A stretch of 64,000 nt of DNA from Balneola sp. (GTDB taxonomy: Bacteria; Bacteroidota; Rhodothermia; Balneolales; Balneolaceae). Shown here piece by piece: positions 28,424 to 38,281 of the stretch. Under the pieces are notes generated by a model. It was not told where the DNA came from. It searched no databases and was given only the letters and a program-made list of their open reading frames with translations. How positions within the stretch are numbered: position 1 is the first letter of the stretch; each line of letters begins with the position of its first letter. Where the stretch lies: positions 103,167 to 167,166 of the forward strand of contig PBJO01000003.1 in assembly GCA_002720745.1 (NCBI GenBank), given 5' to 3'. The position numbers were made by a program, and so were the translations under genes.

Positions 28424-29389
28424 TTATTCTCTTTTTTTGGGTTTAAATTCAATTTCTTGTGAAATTAAATTCAATATCTCGCGCTCTGTTTGTTCTTCGG
28501 GATTAAACCATCTAATAAATGGCCATTTCCGGAACCATGTTTCCTGCCTTTTTGCATATCTCCTAGTGTGAGTCTTTATTTTCTCAACTGCCTGCTCAAG
28601 ACTTAGCTCTCCATTAAGGTGTGAAATTATTTCTGAATACCCAACGGTCTGTAGTGCCTGGTTTTTTGATGAGAAACCCCTTTTCAAGAGTCGCCTCACT
28701 TCTTCTACGAATCCTTGCTTTATCATATGATCTACCCGCTTTTCAATACGTCCGTACAAGTTCGAACGAGACCTATTAAGACCAAATACAAGGGTGTCTT
28801 TAGGGCAGGATGGGGTAATATTTGAATGAAAGGAACTAAAGGGCTCTCCTGTTTCATAATACACATCTAAGGCTCTAATAATACGCTGAGGATTTAACCC
28901 ATCCATTTTTCGAGCATAGTCTGCATCAACCCGTTGGAGTTTTTCATATAACCTCTCTATTCCCTCAATTCTGGCTTGCTCTTTTAATTGAATAACGCGG
29001 GCAGGGTTGGCCTTAGGTGTCGGATCTAGGCCAGTGATCAAACTACTTAAATATAAGGTGGAACCGCCTACATAAATCAATGGCCTGTTTGGATAATTAT
29101 GGCAATGTTTTGTATACCACTGTTGAACTCGCTCTAAAAAGGTAACCGGTGAATCGAGCTCATCCGGATCTAAGATATCCACATTAAAATGGTGGATCTG
29201 CTTGCGTTGTTCTACGCTTGCCTTAGCCGTTCCAATATTCAAATAGCGATACGACTGCCTGGCGTCAACTGAAACTATACTTGTATTGAGTTTTTCTGCT
29301 AAGCCAATAGATAGACTGGTTTTGCCTACCGCAGTAGGTCCTAAAAGAATAATTTTACGAATCGACTCCATTATCATAATCAATCCCAT
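28424..29389 (-). CDS. miaA: tRNA dimethylallyltransferase
   Basis: Prenylates A37 of tRNAs reading UNN codons. P-loop LLGPTAVGKTSLS; the family motif VDARQSYRYLNIGTAK binds substrate, with Ala in the usual DSxQ position. VGGSTLYLSSLITGL and a C-terminal region with RRYAKRQETWFRK fit the family. 321 aa is typical. Three ATGs lie close together (29389, 29377, 29371); the first overlaps the stop codon of the upstream PorV-like gene by 10 bp and the second lies just after it, so the start is uncertain by six residues. The arrangement implies translational coupling to that envelope gene. Confidence 0.93.
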   Translation of the reverse strand: MGLIMIMESIRKIILLGPTAVGKTSLSIGLAEKLNTSIVSVDARQSYRYLNIGTAKASVEQRKQIHHFNVDILDPDELDSPVTFLERVQQWYTKHCHNYPNRPLIYVGGSTLYLSSLITGLDPTPKANPARVIQLKEQARIEGIERLYEKLQRVDADYARKMDGLNPQRIIRALDVYYETGEPFSSFHSNITPSCPKDTLVFGLNRSRSNLYGRIEKRVDHMIKQGFVEEVRRLLKRGFSSKNQALQTVGYSEIISHLNGELSLEQAVEKIKTHTRRYAKRQETWFRKWPFIRWFNPEEQTEREILNLISQEIEFKPKKRE

Positions 29390-30483
29390 AAAAGACGTAC
29401 AGAGACGAGATGCGTGCTGCCCAGCTCAGCTGCACTACCTGAAAAGCCCATAAATCCATAGTCAATAGCAAATTTGTAGACTTCTACTCCCATCCCGAGA
29501 GTAGGGCGCATCATCCAGCCAGAAAGGGGGTCTTGGTATAAATCAGTAAGCCCCATACGTAGCGACAGATGTTCCCTAAATACCCCTTCTATACCGAGGC
29601 ATGGCTCTAAGCTCCATGAACCAAGGTTCAGGTAATAGGCCTCTCTTCCCTCAAACATACTTAACACATCAAATGAAGCATTAATTGTCCACTCCTTGTA
29701 TAGAAAACTTCGTGCTATACCTATTCGTAAAGATGGGCGTACATATTCATCGGACCCCTCAGGGGTCTGATCTCCGAACACTTCTTCATACCCATCGAAT
29801 TGATCTTGATTGACCGTCCATACCTTCCGCAATGTGGTGGCATCGATCCACTGAATGCCCCAAAACCATTCTTTCCAACGACCTTGCGCTCCCAAATCTA
29901 AACTGTACCCCCACGCATTTGCAAAAGGGCCTAATTTTTGTCGTATAATTTTTAAAGAGCCACCATAATAAATTGGTAAATCGCCCGGTGCTTGTCCGGA
30001 TGCATAGGATAAATACCACGCCATATCAGTAGCACTGAAACGAGTGATGTATTGTTCAACGTTGGCTTTAGGCCCGCCATTATCTCCTCGATTTGGATCC
30101 CAAGCGTCTAACGTGTTGGCAATATTATCGACCCCTTGTCGAAAAAAACTAAGGGCTAATACACCTCGATCTGGGGACAAAGGTAAAGCCAAGGATCCAT
30201 AATCATAGCCCACTATCCCTCCAAAGCGTTCAGAATGCATGTACATAATTTGCACGTCCTCTACCGATCGCAAGCCTGCAGGATTCCAATATGCTGCATT
30301 TACCCCTTGGCTAATAGCCACTTGTGCCCCACCCATACTTAACGCTTTCGCCCCTACACCTACTCGCAGAAATTCGCTTCCATATTTCGCGTGAAGAGAT
30401 TGAGATAGAGCCTGCTTTGGAGCGCAAAACAGAAACAAAACGACAAAAAGCCAGCGGCCAGGATACAATATTAATGTATACAA
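29380..30483 (-). CDS. PorV/PorQ-type (UPF0164) outer membrane protein
   Basis: Signal peptide (LFVVLFLFCAPKQALSQS) then the family start AKYGSEFLRVGVGAKALSMGGA and GVNAAYWNPAGLRS, the hallmark of PorV/PorQ/UPF0164 barrels related to FadL. PorV shuttles type IX secretion substrates; other members are of unknown role. 367 aa with regular beta-strand pattern throughout and a final VRLLWD strand. No T9SS core gene (porK/L/M/N, sov) is in this window, so a secretion role is only a possibility. It overlaps miaA by 10 bp. Divergent from dnaN. Confidence 0.78.
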   Translation of the reverse strand: MYTLILYPGRWLFVVLFLFCAPKQALSQSLHAKYGSEFLRVGVGAKALSMGGAQVAISQGVNAAYWNPAGLRSVEDVQIMYMHSERFGGIVGYDYGSLALPLSPDRGVLALSFFRQGVDNIANTLDAWDPNRGDNGGPKANVEQYITRFSATDMAWYLSYASGQAPGDLPIYYGGSLKIIRQKLGPFANAWGYSLDLGAQGRWKEWFWGIQWIDATTLRKVWTVNQDQFDGYEEVFGDQTPEGSDEYVRPSLRIGIARSFLYKEWTINASFDVLSMFEGREAYYLNLGSWSLEPCLGIEGVFREHLSLRMGLTDLYQDPLSGWMMRPTLGMGVEVYKFAIDYGFMGFSGSAAELGSTHLVSVRLLWD

Positions 30484-30666
30484 AATGATGTGGTTTATTG
30501 TTTTTATACCTACCTATTAAAGATATAAAATGCTCAAAAGTGAATTCGTAAAAATGCACGGTAATTTGTTGCAGAGAGTACCGTATTTTCTTAGTATAAG
30601 CACATATGTTGGAAAGGGCAATCCAACCGCTAAACCGTCGAACAAACCCCTATAATTCAACCGTCT

Positions 30667-31782
30667 ATGAAATTTTCTGTATCCAGTAGCGAACTCAACA
30701 AAGGCCTCTCCACCGTAATTGGCGCCGTACCAAATAAAGCAACCTTGCCTATTTTAGAAACAATCCTATTTAAGAGTGAAGAAAGTAGTATAAAATTAAG
30801 TGCCACCGATTTAGAAATCTCTATTATACAGCGTGTTGAAGCAGATATTGAAGAGCCCGGTTCTATCGCGATACCTGCAAGACGACTTTTGGAAACTCTT
30901 CGCCAACTCCCGAATATAACCGTCTTTTTTGAGGTAGACGACCAAAACAATATTTTATTTAAAACTGATAAAGGGACCTATAAATTAGCGGGTGATAATG
31001 CTGATGACTTCCCTGAAGTACCTAACTTAATTGATGGAACTACCATTGAAGTCCATACAAAACTTGTTCAACAAGCCATTGCTAAAACTCTATTTGCTGT
31101 ATCCAACGATGACTTACGGCCTGCTATGATGGGCGTCAACTTTCAGCTTGGCCCTAATTCCACTCAATTTGTTTCAACCGATGGCCATCGGTTAGTTAAG
31201 TATAGTACCACTGAAATGACTACCAAAAAAGAAGAATCCTTTATTGTTCCTGATAAAGCGCTGGCATTAATTCAAAAGAGTATCTCAGATGAGTTAACTG
31301 CCATAAAAGTAAATCAAGATCATGTAAGTTTTAAATGCGGCTATACCCAATTAATAACGCGCTTAATAAACGAACAATATCCTAATTACGAATCAGTAAT
31401 CCCTCGAGACAATGATAAGTTTTTGTCTATTAGCAAAGACCAAATGTTATCTACAGTTAAACGGGTTTCTATATTTTCAAGCAGCACCACCCGACAAATT
31501 CGTTTACAACTAGATACAGATAAACTGACTATTCGCGCCGAAGATTTAGACATGAGTAGTGAGGCCAAAGAAACCATTGATTGTGATTACAGTAACGAAT
31601 CCATGGAAATTGGTTTTAATGCCAAATATTTGTCCGATGTACTACAAAATATTGATGGCGATGGAGTAAGCTTTGAGTTTTCCTCTCCAAATAAGGCCGG
31701 AATAGTAAAACCCACACAAAGTAACAAAAGCGAAGAGATGTTAATGTTGGTTATGCCGGTTATGTTAAATAGCTATAGCTAG
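30667..31782 (+). CDS. dnaN: DNA polymerase III beta subunit (sliding clamp)
   Basis: Ring clamp that tethers DNA polymerases. The 371-aa protein starts MKFSVSSSELNKGLSTVIGA and has three repeats of the clamp fold. ATDLEISI, FVSTDGHRLV and a C-terminal MLVMPVML are typical. It clamps Pol III and probably the Pol IV encoded at 2745. It is not beside dnaA here, so this is not the usual dnaA-dnaN origin arrangement. A SAM-hydrolase gene follows 35 bp later. Confidence 0.95.
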   Translation: MKFSVSSSELNKGLSTVIGAVPNKATLPILETILFKSEESSIKLSATDLEISIIQRVEADIEEPGSIAIPARRLLETLRQLPNITVFFEVDDQNNILFKTDKGTYKLAGDNADDFPEVPNLIDGTTIEVHTKLVQQAIAKTLFAVSNDDLRPAMMGVNFQLGPNSTQFVSTDGHRLVKYSTTEMTTKKEESFIVPDKALALIQKSISDELTAIKVNQDHVSFKCGYTQLITRLINEQYPNYESVIPRDNDKFLSISKDQMLSTVKRVSIFSSSTTRQIRLQLDTDKLTIRAEDLDMSSEAKETIDCDYSNESMEIGFNAKYLSDVLQNIDGDGVSFEFSSPNKAGIVKPTQSNKSEEMLMLVMPVMLNSYS

Positions 31783-31817
31783 AGCAGCCATGAACCCTTA
31801 TCGCTCCTAGTACATCT

Positions 31818-32606
31818 ATGAGCAAAATAATTACTCTAACAACTGATTTTGGGTTGCAAGACCACTATGTAAGCGCCATGAAAGCAGTCATGCTTGGTAT
31901 TGCTCCTAATGCGCGGTTTGTTGACATATCTCATGAAATACCTCCACAGGATATTATGGCAGGTGCATGGGTTATTCGGAATACAGCCTTTCTATTTCCA
32001 AAAAAAAGTATCCATTTGGTAGTAGTTGACCCCGGCGTTGGAACCGATAGAAATCCCATTGCTCTGGAAGTAAATGACCAAGTATTTGTAGGTCCAGATA
32101 ACGGGATTTTTTCGCTTCTTTGTGAGGAATTCCATTACAGAGCATACAAATTAAATAACCCAAATTACTGGAGAGATATTCGCTCAAGAACCTTTCATGG
32201 CCGCGATTTATTTTCGCCAATTGCAGCTCATTTAGCTAAGGGTGTGGGCTTGAAAGAGCTTGGAGATCCTATTAGTGACTTAGTTAGTTACCATTGGGCA
32301 GTACCCATAGGGGATAAAGATGGTTTACAAGGATGGGTAATTCACATAGATCGCTTTGGAAACCTAATTACTAACATATCCGAAAAGTTGATAGAAAATA
32401 CCGTTGGGCGCAAAAAAGTACGTATATATATTGGAAACACAATGATTGACCATTTGGTAAATACCTTTGAAGACGTTGCCCCAGGTGAACCGGCCGCCTT
32501 TGTCGGTAGCTCTGGAATGATGGAAATTGGTATAAATCGAGGGAATGCCGCCGAAATGTTAAGTGTAGATAAAGGCACACAAATTTCATTAGTCCTACAA
32601 AAATAA
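31818..32606 (+). CDS. SAM hydrolase / SAM hydroxide adenosyltransferase (DUF62)
   Basis: Converts S-adenosylmethionine to adenosine plus methionine with hydroxide as nucleophile; related to fluorinase and chlorinase. Family motifs: TLTTDFGLQDHYVSAMKAV at the start, FVDISHEIPPQDI, VVVDPGVGTDRNP, FVGPDNGIFS, RTFHGRDLFSPIAAHLA. The DxxR/H triad region of hydroxide-type members appears present. I see no support for halogenation. 262 aa, cytosolic. Close behind dnaN and probably co-transcribed. The physiological role of this family is poorly known. Confidence 0.88.
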   Translation: MSKIITLTTDFGLQDHYVSAMKAVMLGIAPNARFVDISHEIPPQDIMAGAWVIRNTAFLFPKKSIHLVVVDPGVGTDRNPIALEVNDQVFVGPDNGIFSLLCEEFHYRAYKLNNPNYWRDIRSRTFHGRDLFSPIAAHLAKGVGLKELGDPISDLVSYHWAVPIGDKDGLQGWVIHIDRFGNLITNISEKLIENTVGRKKVRIYIGNTMIDHLVNTFEDVAPGEPAAFVGSSGMMEIGINRGNAAEMLSVDKGTQISLVLQK

Positions 32607-32761
32607 CGATCGCTCTGCTTAATATGTTTAATTCAACGACTAAGTATCCTATTCAAGGAATATGATATTCGCAACGTTAACCGCCAGAGCTCATTTACTT
32701 ATTATCTGAAGATATTCATGATTTAGTAAATCTATTAAATTTCAATTTTCAACTAAATTCT

Positions 32762-33562
32762 ATGTCGTTGGAACTTCGTGCTCCGCACAATGACCGCCTT
32801 TCTTTAGAACTTCCGGTAGAAACTGCGCAACTAAGAACCCCTTTTAATAGGTCTATTTATGCAGAGGATGGGCGGCCCTTTTCTATCGAACGTAACATTG
32901 TTCAACTAGTCGAAAATAAACAATCCTTTGATACGCTTGCTCAACTTTCAAATCACATCTCAATAACAGCACAGTTATACGAAACTCTGTGGAGAAGACG
33001 CTCTATAAGTCTCCTGAGTGGTGAGGATTTTAGCTTAAATGAGGAAAAAAAACTGCTCATAGATTGGACAGGACCTACTCGCGGAGATACCATTTTAGAT
33101 GTAGGTTGCTCCACCGCCTTCTATGCGAGAAATTTACAAGATTTTGAACCAAGCTCACAGACGGTGGCACTGGACCTCTCCTTTCCTATGCTTCAAAAAG
33201 CTCGTCAAAAAGCAATTAAAGATAAAGTTGACTTATTTTTGTTACAAGCCGATGCCAGGCAGATTCCTTTTTATAATGATACCTTCGATATAATTGCTAT
33301 GGGAGGGACCTTAAACGAAGTCTCCAACACAGCTCAGGTGCTTACTGAAATACGAAGAGTATTACGACCCAATGGCCGTTTCTTCATCATGTATTTGTTG
33401 AAAAGTAACCATTGGCTAGGACGTATAGCCCAAAAGTCTAGTTCGTTAGCTGGCTTACATTTTTGGACTTATAAGGAATCTAAAAAGTTATTTAATGGGG
33501 CTGGTTTTACAATAAATAGAATAAAAACAAAAGGTATTGTAGCATTCGCGTTGCTAAGTTAA
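32762..33562 (+). CDS. Class I SAM-dependent methyltransferase (UbiE/COQ5-like)
   Basis: Rossmann methyltransferase of about 150 residues from 110 on: TILDVGCSTAFYARNL is SAM motif I, VALDLSFPMLQKAR motif II, LLQADARQIPFYNDTFDIIA motif III/IV, and EIRRVLRPNGRFFIMYLL the last strand. The GCS-T loop is typical of lipid/quinone methyltransferases. The first 110 residues include a short Trm112-like stretch (YAEDGRPFSIERNIVQLVE) without zinc ligands. The substrate cannot be told. It ends 27 bp from the convergent argS. Confidence 0.8.
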   Translation: MSLELRAPHNDRLSLELPVETAQLRTPFNRSIYAEDGRPFSIERNIVQLVENKQSFDTLAQLSNHISITAQLYETLWRRRSISLLSGEDFSLNEEKKLLIDWTGPTRGDTILDVGCSTAFYARNLQDFEPSSQTVALDLSFPMLQKARQKAIKDKVDLFLLQADARQIPFYNDTFDIIAMGGTLNEVSNTAQVLTEIRRVLRPNGRFFIMYLLKSNHWLGRIAQKSSSLAGLHFWTYKESKKLFNGAGFTINRIKTKGIVAFALLS

Positions 33563-33589
33563 GTGCCAGATCTGAGTTATAGGTCCAAC

Positions 33590-35227
33590 TCACATTTGTT
33601 CAGGAGCTTGGATACCTAAGATTTCTAAACCATTATATAAAACCCTTGCAGTTTGTCTGACCAAAAGCACTCGGGCTTGAGCACATTCTTGTTCAACGCC
33701 CATAATTCTACAATCATGATAAAATGATGTGAAGTCGGTTGCTACGTCGTTCAAATAATTAATTAAGCGGTGGGGCTCAAAAGAATTGGCGGCACTTTCA
33801 ATCGCTTTGGGTAACTTAAAAAGTGTTTTTATTAGGGCTAACTCCGAAGCATGGACCAATAGCTTCAGCTGGTTAAGAGTAGGAGATTTCGGTGGAAAGC
33901 CATATTCTTCTTCCGCTTTGCGTAAAATACTATGAATACGTGCATGTGCATATTGAAGATAAAATACTGGATTCTTCTCACCAGCCTCTTTAGCTTGTGC
34001 TATGTCAAATTCCAAATGAGTATTCGGAGACCTCATTAAAAAGAAAAAACGGGTAACATCTGATCCTACCTCGTCCATTAATTCATCTAAGGTCACAAAA
34101 TTAGCTTTTCGAGTACTCATTTTAAAGGGTTGACCATTTTTGACTAAGGTGACAAATTGATAAACTATAACCCGTATTCGTTTTTCATCATAACCCATCG
34201 ATTGTAATGCAGATAGTACATCTGGATATGTTGCGATATGATCTGCGCCAAATATATCCACGCATTCATCGTAACCTCTATCTAATTTGTTAACATGATA
34301 GGCAATATCAGGTAGACGGTATGTTGGCTCACCGGTACTTTTCACCAATACGGTATCTTTTTCTTTGCCAAACTCTGTAGTTTTAAACCAAGTTGCTCCG
34401 TCTGCTTCGTAGACCAACCGCTTTTCTTTTAGTGCCGTAAGGACTTTCTCTATCTCTCCACTCTCATATAAATTAAATTCGTTAAAGAAACTATCCATAT
34501 GAATATTCATACGGTCTAAAGTCTGACTTATATCAGAAAATATAGCTTTTTGAGCTACTTTTTTGAATGATTCCCAATCTTTTCTTTTCCACTCATCACC
34601 GTATTCTTCAACTATTCCTTTGGCAATATCAATAATGTAAGCTCCCTCATACCCTCCCTCAGGTAATTCAGCTGTTTGTCCTAATAACTGTTGGTAACGG
34701 GTTTGTACACTTTGCCCTAATACCCTCATTTGACGTCCTGCATCATTGAAATAGTACTCCCGATCAACAGACGCCCCAGTCCATTCCAATAAGCGAGCGA
34801 TAGTGTCCCCTAATACCGCATTTCTTCCATGACCCACGGTCAAAGGCCCAGTGGGGTTCGCGCTTACAAATTCTATTTGAATCCGGTGATCTTTTTTAGA
34901 TTCAGTTTTACCAAAATTTAAACCCTCTTCAATTATTGCCCTTAATTTTTGATAGACATACTCCTTTGCAAAACGAAAATTTATAAAGCCAGGCCCTGCA
35001 ATTTCTATGGTTTCCAATACCTGAGGGTCTAACGGTATATCATTGAGCAGTTGCTGCGCAATAGCACGAGGATTTTGGCGCAACGGCTTTGCTAAAAGCA
35101 TGGCAACATTGGTAGATACATCCCCGTGTTCGGCAATTTTAGGAGATTCTAATTGAATCTCTGGCAACTCAGAAATATCAAGTTCCGATAAGGCCTTATA
35201 GAGTAAATTATAGATGTAACTGTTCAT
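33590..35227 (-). CDS. argS: Arginyl-tRNA synthetase
   Basis: Class I synthetase charging tRNA-Arg. The N-terminal Add1 domain (residues 1-110) precedes the HIGH-type signature SANPTGPLTVGHGRNAVLGD. The KMSKS-type loop is KMSTRKANFVTLDEL. The C-terminal anticodon-binding DALR domain ends at residue 545. Length and motifs are normal for the bacterial type. Lone gene: a convergent methyltransferase lies downstream, and about 500 bp with a decayed gene lie upstream. Confidence 0.95.
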   Translation of the reverse strand: MNSYIYNLLYKALSELDISELPEIQLESPKIAEHGDVSTNVAMLLAKPLRQNPRAIAQQLLNDIPLDPQVLETIEIAGPGFINFRFAKEYVYQKLRAIIEEGLNFGKTESKKDHRIQIEFVSANPTGPLTVGHGRNAVLGDTIARLLEWTGASVDREYYFNDAGRQMRVLGQSVQTRYQQLLGQTAELPEGGYEGAYIIDIAKGIVEEYGDEWKRKDWESFKKVAQKAIFSDISQTLDRMNIHMDSFFNEFNLYESGEIEKVLTALKEKRLVYEADGATWFKTTEFGKEKDTVLVKSTGEPTYRLPDIAYHVNKLDRGYDECVDIFGADHIATYPDVLSALQSMGYDEKRIRVIVYQFVTLVKNGQPFKMSTRKANFVTLDELMDEVGSDVTRFFFLMRSPNTHLEFDIAQAKEAGEKNPVFYLQYAHARIHSILRKAEEEYGFPPKSPTLNQLKLLVHASELALIKTLFKLPKAIESAANSFEPHRLINYLNDVATDFTSFYHDCRIMGVEQECAQARVLLVRQTARVLYNGLEILGIQAPEQM

Positions 35228-35330
35228 TCATCAAAGATACAGTTTTCCTCTGAATGGTGTTAACCCAAAAGAAAGACACAGCTACCTCCCGAAAATATAT
35301 TATTGAAATCTATCCTCTATTTTTGATTAC

Positions 35331-35577
35331 TCAGAAAAGTATACAATGAAAACCTACTTGATAATATGGCATAGTTTCGGCCACAATAATTCTGTCTCTG
35401 CCTTCAAAACCATCAACTGACCCAGCATAATTTTTAGTGGCTTTTGCGCCCGCCAAGACAATTTAAATAAACCTCTACAGTAAGTTCTTTTATTTGCGTA
35501 ATACCAAGAAAATCTCCGTTTGTTTTAAAAGTGTTCCCAAGGTATCTAACAGATAGTTCTTTTAAAATTCGATCATA
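35331..35577 (-). pseudogene. Frameshifted 3' remnant, probably of a SusC/RagA-type TonB receptor
   Basis: Minus-strand reading from 35577 gives about 38 sensible codons (YDRILKELSVRYLGNTF..., ITQIKELTVEVYLN). The frame then breaks with a stop at about 35434. A +1 shift near 35458 restores sense (VLAGAKATKNYAGSVDGFEG, then RDRIIVAETMPYYQVGF) down to TGA at 35331-35333. The pattern of an 'ELSVRY' strand, a 'GI..ELTV.V..N' strand, a 'Y.GSVD' loop and an aromatic last strand resembles the C terminus of SusC/TonB receptors. A stop sits just upstream at 35578-35580 and no intact 5' part follows. The rest of the 500-bp spacer (35228-35727) shows nothing recognisable. Confidence 0.45.
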
Positions 35578-35727
35578 TTACAGTGGCCAATAATTGAGCA
35601 TTTGTTAAAAAGAAGGGGCCGTGACATCTTAATTTTTATCGCGGCTGTTCTTAGGTACTTAATTCTTACACACCGAAAAGAGGCTGTCCATGATTCATAG
35701 TTTGCTCTTTTTAAAATTATTATTTTG

Positions 35728-38253
35728 TTAAAAATCGGCACTACAGTACCGCATCCAATCAGAGCCTATCGGGGAACCTGGAGGCATGCGTAATGCGGGG
35801 GAAGCTTCAAAAATGGTAGGTTCTTCAAGATATTGATCTATCATAAGCGCTGCTTGCTTTGCCATTGGTCGCATGAATCCTTCCATCATAGATGTAATGG
35901 ACTCAAGTTTATCAAGCACGATTGCTTTGGTAAGTGGACTAGACTGACTTGAGGCATGCAAAGCAATCATATGACGTACTACCTCATAATTAACTACCTC
36001 CTGAATAGCTCCTTGATAACTCTGAGACTCTTCTTTACCCCAGGTTACGGTTAGTAGAGCGTCAAGAGTTTCCAAAAGACTCAAATTATTATCTCGTGCA
36101 CCATATTCAACCAGCCGATTTGCTCTAGCTGGGTGCAATAACAACTCTAGTGTCATATTTGCAGAAGACTGTGCAATACTCAATGCATCTAAAGATGGAC
36201 CCGTCCTACCAGTGAATAATTCTCTAGTCGATGGAAGGCCAGCTGGGCGCGGAGGTATCAAATTGAGTAGTGAGGGAGGAAGCGCCAAAACCTCTGGCTC
36301 TAGAGTAGAAAGAACCGCTTGTAAGGCATTTCGCTGGGCACTTGCACGAACAATACGGGGATTGGGTTGATTATCACCTTTGATTTTGTAAGCATAATCC
36401 ATGCCCCCAATTAACTTCACAGTACCTTCTACTTGGTATCGATGGAAAAAATAAATAGGCACTAACACATCCTCCAGATAAGAAGTTGGGCGACCACTCG
36501 GTATATTTGCCATACCAAATTGTTTAAGGGCTATGTCTCGCACCTCTAAAATATGACCTAGTTGATCAGTAGGATCCTGTCCATAATCCCATAAGTGCGC
36601 TGTTGGATGTGACCCACCTTGTGGCCGTGCGTCATTGTCAGAAATATAATCTAATCCACTTGAATGAGCTTGCTCAAGTATTTCATTTAGTGCCTTAATT
36701 TCATCCATATCATCTGGGAAATCTTGGTATCCATAGGCAATAGTTACTTTATCCCAATCGCCAATCGCTGTGTCATATGCATCACCAAGATTTAATTCTC
36801 CATCAATAATATCCACCTTAGGATGTGGGTAATCCATAACAGATGCCTGATTGTTCGCACTTGAAGCAAAATTATGATAAATACCTAGAGTGTGCCCTAC
36901 TTCATGCGCAGAGAGCTGTCGTATTCGCGCCAAGGCCATATCCATCATCGGCGATTCAGCTAGGTTTTCCAGCACCCCTTCGCTTTCTGATTGTTCGCTA
37001 AATGGAGCCAATAACCCAGTAGCAATCATGTAATCCTGTCGCACTCGTAATGAGCCCAAAAGAACATTGCCTTTAATAATTTCACCGGTTCGAGGATCAA
37101 CCACAGACCCACCATAAGACCATCCCCGAGTCGAGCGATGCACCCAGTTAATCACATTGTAGCGAATGTCTAAGGGATGAGCATCGTCGGGTAATACTTT
37201 TACTTGAAAAGCATCCTTATATCCTATGGTTTCAAAAGCCTGGTTCCACCAACGAGCGCCATCCAACAAAGCTGACCGTACTGGCTCGGGGGTTCCATTG
37301 TCCAAATAGTAAATGATAGGCTCAACGGCCTCACTTACTTCGGCCGTAGGATCTTTTTTCTCTAGCCTATGCCGGTTTATAAAGCGAACAGCCATATCCT
37401 GTTCAATCGGCGCAGCATAATCCATAAAGGTGGTTGGATAATAACCGGCTCTAGGATCATAGACTCTTGGGGTATAATCATCATCTGGAAGCTCAACAAA
37501 TGAATGATGTTGTCGAACAGTAATTGCCGACGGGTCGGGTACAACTGATCGTACCTCACGGCCGGGATTACTCCCGGTGAAAGTAAGCATGGTTTCGAAT
37601 TCGGTATTCTTAGGGAAGTTGAAGGTTCCCTCTAGGTAAAGCGCGGAACGACTTTTATCTAAACTGTAAGAGCCTTCCCGTATTCCTCGTAACCGATTGG
37701 TAACACCATGAGCATCACGCATCAAAAAAGGGGTTAAATCAATCAAATATGTCCCATTTTCTTCAGCTTCAATAGGGAAACCGTACAATACCGACGATGC
37801 AAAGGCTTCCCGAACCGATTTTTTTTCTAACTCGTTCTCTGACTGGGCTACATACCGCAGATTGGGTTCTATGAGTAATAATTTTGACCCTCTTTTTTCG
37901 AAAAATACCATTCGCTCACCGCCTTGTTGAGATCGATCCAGGCCTATATCATTGGAACCAACCCCCGCAGCTAAATAGTTAACATATAAAAATTCCTGAT
38001 TTAACTCGTCTATCCTTAACCAAAGTTTATCCTCATCTTCATCAGAATAGTAGGTGAAAAATCCTTCTGTAACTTCTAATTCCCCTACCTTGTCCAAGAT
38101 ATTCTGACCATTGCTAAGCCCTGAAAAAAACAGTTGAAACACCAGCAGAAATAATAGCTTAATACCTGTCTCATAAATAGATAGTTCACTTTTTGTGCTT
38201 GATCCTTTTGAGCCAAATTCTAAAGATATTAAATGATTGTTCCACATAGTCAT
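35728..38253 (-). CDS. Secreted zinc-dependent metalloprotease (DUF5117/DUF4953 type)
   Basis: Large secreted protease-like protein. A hydrophobic segment at about 31-48 (IKLLFLLVFQLFFSGLSNGQ) serves as signal peptide after an unusually long polar lead; no internal ATG gives a shorter one. A DUF5117-like beta region covers about 95-300. The metzincin-like site HEVGHTLGIYHNF lies near residue 450 and has the extended HExxHxxxxxH zinc motif. YSYGGSVVDPRTGEI precedes it. 841 aa is typical. The C-terminal about 250 residues are helical. Located 28 bp after the symporter gene on the same strand. Substrate unknown. Confidence 0.85.
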   Translation of the reverse strand: MTMWNNHLISLEFGSKGSSTKSELSIYETGIKLLFLLVFQLFFSGLSNGQNILDKVGELEVTEGFFTYYSDEDEDKLWLRIDELNQEFLYVNYLAAGVGSNDIGLDRSQQGGERMVFFEKRGSKLLLIEPNLRYVAQSENELEKKSVREAFASSVLYGFPIEAEENGTYLIDLTPFLMRDAHGVTNRLRGIREGSYSLDKSRSALYLEGTFNFPKNTEFETMLTFTGSNPGREVRSVVPDPSAITVRQHHSFVELPDDDYTPRVYDPRAGYYPTTFMDYAAPIEQDMAVRFINRHRLEKKDPTAEVSEAVEPIIYYLDNGTPEPVRSALLDGARWWNQAFETIGYKDAFQVKVLPDDAHPLDIRYNVINWVHRSTRGWSYGGSVVDPRTGEIIKGNVLLGSLRVRQDYMIATGLLAPFSEQSESEGVLENLAESPMMDMALARIRQLSAHEVGHTLGIYHNFASSANNQASVMDYPHPKVDIIDGELNLGDAYDTAIGDWDKVTIAYGYQDFPDDMDEIKALNEILEQAHSSGLDYISDNDARPQGGSHPTAHLWDYGQDPTDQLGHILEVRDIALKQFGMANIPSGRPTSYLEDVLVPIYFFHRYQVEGTVKLIGGMDYAYKIKGDNQPNPRIVRASAQRNALQAVLSTLEPEVLALPPSLLNLIPPRPAGLPSTRELFTGRTGPSLDALSIAQSSANMTLELLLHPARANRLVEYGARDNNLSLLETLDALLTVTWGKEESQSYQGAIQEVVNYEVVRHMIALHASSQSSPLTKAIVLDKLESITSMMEGFMRPMAKQAALMIDQYLEEPTIFEASPALRMPPGSPIGSDWMRYCSADF

Positions 38254-38281
38254 ACGGTTTTATATTAGTATCAATGTAAAC

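Noticed and set aside
29380..30483. PorV-like protein as evidence for a type IX secretion locus
   Set aside because: No porK/L/M/N, sov or C-terminal-sorting-domain cargo was recognised in the window; the UPF0164 family is broader than PorV.
30667..31782. Replication origin next to dnaN
   Set aside because: No dnaA, no DnaA-box cluster and no clear AT-rich unwinding region beside it; dnaN alone does not mark oriC.
31818..32606. SAM-dependent halogenase (fluorinase/chlorinase)
   Set aside because: The sequence fits the widespread DUF62 hydroxide-type; nothing supports halide use.
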